DNA of 64,000 bases from Ciona savignyi (taxonomy: Eukaryota > Chordata > Ascidiacea > Phlebobranchia > Cionidae). The notes below the pieces were generated by a model. That model was not told where the DNA came from and searched no databases. It saw nothing but the letters and a program-made list of their open reading frames with translations. Positions 55,800-64,000 of the stretch are shown one piece after another. The translations under genes were made by a program, and so were the position numbers. The first letter of the stretch is position 1; each line of letters begins with the position of its first letter. The stretch lies in contig CH002010.1 in the NCBI GenBank assembly GCA_000149265.1, forward strand, positions 358,075-422,074. The letters are read 5' to 3'.

Positions 55800-58700
55800 G
55801 TCTGGTATACTAACGTACAAACTACGTGTCTTGCGGTTTACGTTTCAAGTTTCAATACGTTTTCTATCTGTCTACTCATGTATGGTTGCCGGTGAATTGT
55901 AATTAAATACGACACAAAACAATGTAGGTATTCTTGTTTCTGCTGTTTCTATTCTTGTTTCTGGCATTTCTATTCTTGTTCTCTGCTACTTCTATTCGTA
56001 CAAGTTAAAAAGGCACTATATGTCAAAAGTGTTGTAAAAAACGCAAAACATGTCAGCAAAAATAAGATGCAAGCTAGCACTTCCAAATATTGTTATTAAA
56101 CTACTTACTGAACTGATGCTATCCTAATAAACATGCAAGTTTTATGCAAGCCGATGCAACTCGCGGAAGTACCATCGAAACAGTGTGTTAAAACAAACCC
56201 GGAAGCAAAACTTAAAGTGCAACAAGGCAAAAAATGAGCAAAAATCGTTGGTTATTTCCGAAAAAGTTGATTTGCTAAGAATAAAAGCACCGATCGTACG
56301 AAAACATAGAAACGGGTTAGAATTTACACGGTCTAGTAGCTACGAGGTATTCCACTAGTTTAGTTTCGAAGATACTTCAAATTTAGGTGATCCTGTCGCA
56401 CATTTCTACATCGCTCAAGGTGCAATACAGTGAAGGAGCTCGAATCGAGCTTGCCACAAAACAATAACAACGGTCGCTATAGTGTTTTATTGTGTCTGTA
56501 CCATCCCTGGCTACGTCAATATTATGTGCTGATATAAAGACAAATATAGGACGTTCTCCAACAACTAAATAATGGTAGTATTTACAGTAACCTAGAAAAC
56601 CTACGAGGCGCTGAAATACTGGTCATAGACATAATACCATTGTGCTCAATGTATGGTTACCGGGACTACTGTAGACTGCTGTACCTTTATGCTGGAGAAG
56701 CTTTGCAAACTTTGTAGCCTTTAGGTAACCCAATGGGCTCAATAAAGTCCTCAAAGTGTTGAACTGCTAAAACTGACTATTAACTATATACATCATAGCA
56801 TAGCTGGGAGTCGAAAATCGGTGGACCAAACAATCAGGCAACGGAAACAATTTTGAGGTGACGTAATGCGTAAAGCTGTTCGTCAGGATGGAATTCATCG
56901 TCTATTATAAAATCAACCGCTAACTAGAGTCTTTGCTAAACTGTCGACCTGTTGGTTACTTACTGGATACTACTATAACTGGTTTAACATAAACATTATG
57001 CACTGACTGCGCGTCACACAAAGAAAAACAAATGCCTATCCGGGATGCTTCGATGCACAAAGACAAAGACCACGTGATAAACACCGGTAGAAACTTAACG
57101 ACATATTAAGCGTTTTCGCAATTTAAGCATATAACTGAAATCAAATTTTGGATGAAAATGCCAAAACAAGGCAACGATTTTACAAAAGTATAAATGTGTA
57201 AAAGTAGTCGAACCACGTAACAAAACTTTCATATACCGGGTACATTTATTCGGTAAAATCTAACCATGATACCTTAAATTTATAACACTCAGTCATCTAA
57301 AGACCTTGGTAATTGAGCACAGTGTAAGACTGTCTGAAACTGACTGACGGCGGCTCTTGTTTATAAAGGAAGCAATGATTACGCCGCCCGCACATACAAA
57401 CCTTGTAATGACGGACAAAGCAAGCTAAACTAGGGCGGATCATTCTATCTTTGACTGATAATGTAACTTCATTTACAAATCAAAAGTTTAACGTGAATTA
57501 AGTAGACAAATGAATCAACCACATATTAGTCAGTAAGCCTAATCAACGTAACGATAGTTACTAAACCAGCCTAAGCTAAGTGTGACTACAATTACGTCAT
57601 TTTTAACTACCTGTCCATTGACAAAAATATCCCAAAAATGCAATATTTTAAAGCCCTGTGGCGATTGTAGGATGGTGTATCTAGAGCGCCACCTGCCGGT
57701 TTTTAAAGATTACGTCAAAACCACGATGTTGCTATGGCATGTATCGGTGACGTAAATTAATCGGCCACTTAATAATTCTGTGCATGCAGTCCAGCTGACC
57801 AAAGCCGAGAAACGGTGGTAAAATTTTTATTTTAACGAACCATATCCGAAATCTGAAGGTTAAAAAAGAAGCGAGCACATGGCATGGCACAAGTCGTACG
57901 GATACGAAAAATCATTTCGTGATGCGAAATTTGTTGAACAGCATAATTGGAATATAAATACATTAAATGTCAGGAATTTTTAAGCTTATTTATTCATATT
58001 TTTTTTAATTCACTTGCCGTAAATAGCACACTTAAAAATGCGTCGTAACGCTAAAAATTAACTCCAGGTCACTACTTTACTAGATGTTTATGTTTTGTAC
58101 TAGATTTAAACGATTAGTTTATTTTTCCAATTTTTAGATTAAATAATTTTAAAAATGTTTTAAATGACAGAAATTATAGCACACGGAGCTATTGCTGCGT
58201 GTTAAACACAAAGACATTGAAGTTTTGTAATTTGTCATAATTTTTGTAGTTTTACAATTTTTATGTAAAATTACTTACATCATACCTCAATCACACATTT
58301 GAGCTATGTCAGTGTGTATTTTGAAATAAACCCAACCCAACATACTAGCAGTTTACACAAATATGGTAAAAACAGTTGGCTGAGTTTAAATACATTGTCC
58401 AGTTCTAGGCTATCTACAGTATGTTTGGTCGCCAAAATGACAATATTCTAAAGTTCAACACGTTTAAAATGTATTAATTAAAATCGACATCCGAAATAAT
58501 AAACAAAATCGGCAACAATATAAACTAGAAGCTTCTTACCGTAAATTCCCAAGTTGTTGTTTTGGAAAACTATTAGATCTTTTAAAAGTACCGGTACTAA
58601 ACTTATAAAACTGCTTCTTAACTTAGAAATACTATAAAAATAGAACAAACTAGACATTTTATCAACCTGTAACTATGAATGACGTAATAACACATGTTTG

Positions 58701-60059
58701 TTTATTTATATTTTGTTTATGTAGACTCCCCTAGTTTATTTTCTAACATATAACTAAATTGTAAACTGTTATCTAGAACATGATTGTAAATACATATTAC
58801 AAAACTGCACCGGCAATATAAAATACTACGTGAAATTGGTAAATTTACTACTTACACGCTGGAACTATTCGGTAGTTTTTCTTAAAAGTTCCCTAAAATC
58901 CTTGCCGATTATGCGAATGTTAATATTAAACCACACTCTACTGCCCCAATAATAAAATAAGACGACACTTTATGCTCTAAATGTCTAAAGGCTTATACCT
59001 TACATTAACGGTATTCAAATACCAAGTCCAAGTAGCACATAGAACAGTGGGGTCCAACTACTTATGACTTACGGGCCAATTCACAAAAACGTGACAGCTT
59101 GCGGGCCACTTCCAACAAAATAATCAGAATAACCACAGCCTAACCATTGTGTCATTACCGCACTCCTATGACTATTTAGCCTACAACCCTACACATACTG
59201 GGAACTAATACAATAAACATTTGTGTGACGTATAACAATGAATTCTTACGTAATAAATTTCACATGAAAAGTCTTCTAAGCTTAATTTACACAAGTCTTT
59301 TAACTACTAAATAACTAAAAGAAGGTATACTTGTTCTAAATGAAATAACTGACTGTAACAAAAATACAAATTAATTCAATACTGTGAAAGCGCAAAATGC
59401 CTGCAGTCGGACCATGCTGACATAGAACATTGTTATTGTATTTACAGATATGTAAAGTTAGCCACAGTTTAAGGACATTCACGACTTTTCGTGTGTATTG
59501 TTTTGTTAATTTGTTCATTAAACTTATGTTAAATAGCTAAACAGTTTAAACAAATACACAACCTTGAACATACTTTTAAAGTCACATATCCATTATGTGT
59601 CTTGTTTCAAGATATGGCGGACAACATTAATTTGCGCTGTCATTCAAAGTGGTGAAAAACACGCGAATTCCAAATTGGGACCCCTGTGGAAATGGAAAAC
59701 GCAACCTTCCCGAAAACTCCAATTAAAAGTTTCAACTAAATTTTTAGACAGGTGATTCAACGAAATTCATCTAAGAAGCAATATCAAAACCAAGAAACTT
59801 TAAGATGCAAGTACGCCGATTTCGCTGGTTTATTATTCAATAAGGCATTGTGTTTTTTATATAGTTTTAAACTTATCACAAATAAAAGCTAAAACGGCTA
59901 TTTGCTGTTGCATACCCCAATCTACCGTTGGGAGTATATATTTTCATCACGTGTGTATACAATTTTTTTGCGCCAATGATATGAGTCGCTTGGTTTGAAA
60001 CTTGATCAGAATTACAATGCCCTACTTAAAATACAAACGAACACTAAGGATTAACAAGA
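55800..60059. other. long stretch without recognised genes
   Basis: No exon with supporting context was seen. Noted: a third X-box-like GTTGCTATGGCAT at 57728, a CTCF-like CCGGCAGGTGGCGCT (minus strand, about 57688-57702), and a hAT-like terminus (CAGTGGGGTCCAAC, about 59045) without a matching other end. Confidence 0.35.
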
Positions 60060-60640
60060 TTTGGCCCTGGCGATTGAATAGAACCTAAAGAGTGACCACC
60101 ACCTTTTGACAAAAGGTCTGTGAAATCGGAAGCGTACGACAGAAACCGTAAAACTTCAGTCTCACAAAATGACCCCTACTAGTAAGTCTGAACAGTTTAA
60201 AACTTTAAACTATGAAAACAGTTAGTCGGTTTTTCCCCAAAATTTGTAAATTTATAACACTCCGATTGTCCAAGAGTATGTTGCTAGTTTGAATTCCCAC
60301 ACTATATCATGAGAATAAAGTAATGAATTAGTATTTTTTTGCATTTTGGGTTATTTTTATTTAGTAGGGTCGTTTGGATACAATTTTCAGGGACGTAGGG
60401 TCGTTTGGATACATATTTATTAATTGTACTTCGTATGAAAGTTATGGATACCAGCAAAGGTTTTAATGCAAGCTGTAAAGCTGATTTGTTATATGGGCCT
60501 GAAAAAGTATTCTCTCAGTATCCAATCACGGGAAAAACACGAATACCCTACCACACTGTACCAAGAACCACTCCAACATACTACGAAAATACTTTTATTA
60601 AAAAACTAAAAAACCTACACGAGGAATAACAAATATTATG
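60060..60640 (+). repeat. diverged, rearranged copy of the LTR element's internal region
   Basis: 60095-60220 resembles 62715-62810 (shared AATGACCCCTACTAGTAAGT type sequence), and 60340-60530 resembles 62160-62340 (AGGGTCGTTTGGATA against AGGGTCGTTCGAATA; GCTGATTTGTTATATGGGCC against CCGATTTGTGATATAGGAC). The order of the two parts is reversed relative to the other copy. A plus-strand frame at 60405-60629 (FNASCKADLLYGPEKVFSQY and onward) overlaps it. Confidence 0.5.
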
Positions 60641-61019
60641 ATTAAACTAGCAGCTGAAATATCAAAAAGTCGTGGCAACTCGAGGTTACAAAATGCACTA
60701 AATTAATTAAATACACAAAAGTACAAAAAATTTAAGCAGCAAGGAATTAAGATTGCCGAATGCAGACAGGAATAAAATTTTAAACACCTCCAAATTAGGC
60801 AGCAGCAATACCAAATTTTACAAAAAAATGTTCATAAAAATGTTAATTTAACAAAAGTGCTGTTTTCCTTTTTTTATCTTTCAATAAACAATATCAATTT
60901 ATCCTTTAACACATCCTTCCTACCGAAGTGTTTAATTAAATCAAGAACTTATTGATTTATCATAAATTTACAGTAATAATACCAAAAAAGCTGAAAACTG
61001 CATAAAAACGAAACAATAT

Positions 61020-63698
61020 TTAAGATTCTTCGCCAACACAGACATCCCATACAAATAGCTCTCCGCCGGCGGCGCTGATGAGCAGTTTCCCGGAGGGAGA
61101 AAATCGGACTTGCGTGACGTCACGGCCATGACTGGCGTAATCCTGGAAAGTGCCATGGGCGACGTCTATGAGTTCAACCAAGCGCGACGCGGTGCCGACG
61201 ACACACAACGGGCCGTGGAGATGAACACACTGAGCCCAGTTCGACATCGGGATGGACTGGACGACCTTTAAATATGACGAAATTTGATGCAAACGAACAT
61301 ATAAACCGGCATTTAATAACTTAATATTTAATAAATAAAACTAAAAAAACATACAGATGGGATTCGTGGTGATATAATTTCCTACGACTGACACAACTGA
61401 ATAAACATATATAGAACGAGTTATAAGGATAGGATAGGATATTCATGTTTATCCCCGTAAGTGGGAAAACCAAGGTGGTTAACACACGGGAAATCGTAAG
61501 ATAACCTTGCGCCCACGGTCGGGTTACCAGCGCTGTTGCAGGGTGTTGTGTATGATATAGATGGCGTATAACCAATTAAGACCTCTATGAACGGCAGGAT
61601 GTGACGAGTGGTACCCTCCATGAGTCATTGTTTTTAAACTAGTGTTTTGCTGAGTAACAATGGTGGTGATTCCCCAATGTTTGTTTTGTTGAAAGCAGCA
61701 TGTGCTAGGCTGCGCGCCGGTGTTCTCGTTTAGCTGTAAAGTTTTGTAATCGTGGAGCAGTGCTTTGTAAAATAAAGGTGTTGAATGTGCATCTGCTAGC
61801 TGTTTTGTTGGAAAAAAGTTGCCGATGTACGAAGGGGTATGGGCTCAAAATTTTTAAACAAAATTTTGTAGCGTTTTGAGTTTAGGTTGCAGATCCAAGC
61901 TTCAATTTTAAATTGTGAAAAAATCTAAGACTTCCTATGTCAGGATTTTGAGTGACAGTCGTTTTTGTGAGGTCAGTTTGCATTGGAGAGATAGGGAAAA
62001 TAATTAGTTGAACGCCTCCTAAATGAAAAACGGGCTATTTTGAATTTTTTGCCAAAATCTCCAAATTTATAGAAATTTGAGTGTGGATAAATGTTACTAG
62101 TCAACTGTTTGTCTAAAATCTTACACTTAATTACTTATGCTAATTAGCAAAGTAATTAATTAGTCATTTTTTCTCATTTTTGGTTATTTTCACTCCGGTA
62201 GAGGGTCGTTCGAATATTTTTTCAAGAACCTAACTTCGAATGGCTTTTATAAATACCAGACAATCTTTCGATACAGACTGTTAATCCGATTTGTGATATA
62301 GGACTAAAAAATGTACTCCTCTTGGTATCCACATGTGTACCTTTTTTTCATATTTTTCAATTTTTGGGCAGGTGTGAAGGCCTAGATGTGTTGTTGGACA
62401 CTTATGCATACAGAAGATATAAAAACTTACCAATCCTAACCATCCTTGATTGTCAAACATTGGTGAAAGAAGTGGAGGCGGACAAAATGTGGTCACACGA
62501 GGCTCAAAGGTGACATTGGTTGTGTTTTTTTACTCAAAAACAACTATTTGTACCCTGGTTATGGACTTTAAGCCTTTCAAATTACAGTGAAAAAATGTGC
62601 TGAAACTTGTGGAACATCAAGCAGTGAATTTTAATGTGTACGAAGAGTTTCAGTCATCACCAGTGACACTGTCGCCAAATGAAATCTACAGAATGACCAC
62701 CCTTCAGTCGAAGGCCTGTAATAGCCGAAGCAGTCAACCGAAACGGTTAAAATTTGGACCGGAGACTCACAGAATGACCTCTACTAGTAAGTTCAAACAG
62801 TTTAAACCAAACTGGGACGGTCACCGTTTCCAAGATGGCGTATAACCAATTAAGACCTCTATGAACGGCAGGATGTGACGAGTGGTACCCTCCATGAGTC
62901 ATTGTTTTTAAACTAGTGTTTTGCTGAGTAACAATGGTGGTGATTCCCCAATGTTTGTTTTGTTGAAAGCAGCATGTGCTAGGCTGCGCGCCGGTGTTCT
63001 CGTTTAGCTGTAAAGTTTTGTAATCGTGGAGCAGTGCTTTGTAAAATAAAGGTGTTGAATGTGCATCTGCTAGCTGTTTTGTTGGAAAAAAGTTGCCGAT
63101 GTACGAAGGGGTATGGGCTCAAAATTTTTAAACAAAATTTTGTAGCGTTTTGAGTTTAGGTTGCAGATCCAAGCTTCAATTTTAAATTGTGAAAAAATCT
63201 AAGACTTTCTATGTCAGGATTTTGAGTGACAGTCGTTTTTGTGAGGTCAGTTTGCATTGGAGAGATAGGGAAAATAATTAGTTAAACGCCTCCTATAGAC
63301 GTTCCTTCAATTTGGTAGAACCCATTAATCCGCTGGGTTAAATGAGTGATTGTCATCTGGAGTGTTGCAATTGTTACAGGTGCATTACGTTGGGAATATA
63401 AATTACTCGACCATTCTCATACTGTGTCAAGTCCCAAAGTCGACCCTTGCCACTCGATGCCACAAGAGAACTATGATACTGTGGATAAAACCTGGCTTTC
63501 CACCCATGAGGACATAACGACCTGCACAATGAAATAGCTATACGAGTCGGGAGAGCACAGAACATCAACCATTACCTTTCTCTTGGTCAAGCTATAAACC
63601 TCCAATGATTTGTTCAACCCATAACCGCAGTAGATGAGCAAGTCTGGGTTAGTGGGGTGGAATTTGCAGTGGCACGGCGGTACCAGCTTGTAATGCTT
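61020..63698 (-). CDS. WD40-repeat protein, C-terminal exons (partial)
   Basis: Last part of a beta-propeller (scaffold) protein that continues beyond the window's right end. Exon 63698-63576 encodes KHYKLVPPCHCKFHPTNPDL then LIYCGYGLNKSLEVYSLTKR and K, one WD blade. The last exon 61265-61020 encodes VVQSIPMSNWAQCVHLHG, then a second blade (SHGRDVTQVRFSPSGKLL, ISAAGGELFVWDV) and a TAA stop. Both exons are phase 0, so they can join directly. A similar but damaged block at 63521-63400 lies in the intron. The intron also holds the LTR-like element. The exact family (a WDR62/MAPKBP1-like or other WD protein) cannot be decided from two blades. Confidence 0.75.
61432..61560 (-). mobile_element. SINE-I, tail half, split by LTR element
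   Basis: SINE from the pentamer tail up to TGTATGATATAG, interrupted there by the element at 61561. The continuation is at 63294-63342 (TATAGACGTTCCTTCAATTT and onward). Confidence 0.8.
61561..63293 (+). mobile_element. LTR-like retroelement with 459-bp direct repeats
   Basis: Terminal direct repeats 61561-62019 and 62835-63293, both 459 bp with only about two base differences, enclose an 815-bp interior. Flanking TATAG on both sides (61556-61560, 63294-63298) is a 5-bp target duplication within a SINE. The repeats contain AATAAA, as LTRs do, but do not have TG...CA ends, and no clear primer-binding site or polypurine tract was seen. The interior has no gag or pol, so it is non-autonomous. 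Solo copies of the repeat lie at 13.1, 16.2 and 20.2 kb. Confidence 0.7.
62372..62509 (+). CDS. exon-like frame inside the LTR element
   Basis: Bounded by TTTTTGGGCAG and AAAG/GTGACA. Encodes CEGLDVLLDTYAYRRYKNLP then ILTILDCQTLVKEVEADKMW. The next segment (62588-62845) has a long frame (VLKLVEHQAVNFNVYEEFQS and onward), but splicing at the visible acceptor gives an early TGA. It looks like captured host coding sequence or a degenerate element gene. Family not recognised. Confidence 0.4.
63400..63521 (-). pseudogene. degenerate duplicate of a WD40 exon
   Basis: It follows a good acceptor (TTTCATTGTGCAG). It begins VVMSSWVESQVLSTVS and then meets TAG; in another frame it reads HSSLVASSGKGRLWDL. 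Both resemble parts of the last WD40 exon (VVQSIPMSNWAQC, HGPLCVVGTASRLVELID), so it is best explained as an old exon duplication that decayed. Confidence 0.4.
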
Positions 63699-63864
63699 CT
63701 GTAGGTGGAATAAGTTTAATGTTTTAAGCAGTGTTAGTTGTACCTATTAGCTTGGAGTGGTTGTAGAAAATTTATGATCCAGTTTTAATCAGAAAATTTA
63801 TGATCCAGTTTTAATCCAACAATTTTCGAGCATAAGATGATGCATGTCTAAGTTATGAGTTAAC

Positions 63865-64000
63865 CTCTACTGGTAGCGCATCAGACTATTAGCCGAATGG
63901 TCGTGGGATCGAAATTGGTAGGTAGCTTAGTTGGTTGTGCGCTTAAAGCAGGTACTGAGCCAATGGTTATTAGTGTATACACAGGTTAAGCATAAAGTTA
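63865..64000 (+). mobile_element. tRNA-derived SINE, cut by window end
   Basis: Head with A-box-like CTACTGGTAGCGCATCAGAC and B-box-like GTGGGATCGAAATTGG. It continues past the window. Confidence 0.5.

Noticed and set aside
61321-61575. Minus-strand frame with MNILSYP-like ending
   Set aside because: Translation of a SINE body; similar frames occur in the other SINE copies.

Overview
The window looks like a piece of tunicate (Ciona-like) nuclear genome. It is AT-rich and intron-rich, its genes are split into short exons with GT-AG borders, and the space between them is packed with tRNA-derived SINEs, MITEs, minisatellites and a few larger mobile elements. The species assignment is my inference from gene style and repeat content; I ran no search. 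One run of N (8269-8824) interrupts the sequence. No prokaryotic features, rRNA genes, convincing functional tRNA genes or CRISPR arrays were seen.

Layout. (1) 1-1.8 kb: two exons of a zinc-dependent alcohol dehydrogenase, cut off by the window start, with a TA-flanked MITE in the intron. (2) 1.9-12.4 kb: a mobile-element region. A core element of about 5.7 kb with long minisatellite-rich inverted ends carries an alpha-kinase gene (+) and a DDE integrase/transposase gene (-). A further arm of its 22-bp satellite lies 4.3 kb to the left. Between that arm and the core is a minus-strand PHD-finger gene whose PHD finger is interrupted by an in-frame TGA where the conserved Trp is expected. (3) 12.4-38.5 kb: a tandem cluster of small secreted proteins (signal peptide, one six-cysteine CCP/sushi domain, a tiny 'PDYS.C' exon, a helical Cys-rich domain). 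Two minus-strand copies look intact (17.3-19.9 and 28.5-30.8 kb), two are damaged (13.8-15.9 and 21.5-23.1 kb), and a divergent plus-strand relative sits at 34.1-36.4 kb. Solo LTR-like repeats, SINEs and satellites separate them. (4) 39.9-48.8 kb: a complete six-exon beta-1,4-glycosyltransferase gene on the minus strand (427 codons), whose donor-pocket residue suggests GalNAc rather than Gal transfer. (5) 48.8-60 kb: mostly non-coding, with SINEs, a 70-bp tandem array, a fold-back, RFX-like X-box motifs and one orphan exon. (6) 60-64 kb: the 3' end of a WD40-repeat gene on the minus strand, whose intron contains a young LTR-like element (two 459-bp direct repeats) inserted into a SINE.

The genes do not form one pathway. 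The secreted CCP cluster and the Golgi glycosyltransferase both act in or on the secretory pathway, but a functional link is not shown. The strongest novel points are the integrase plus alpha-kinase element, the PHD-finger TGA, the Leu-for-Tyr donor-pocket change, the differential decay within the CCP cluster, and the LTR-like element with exon-like cargo.
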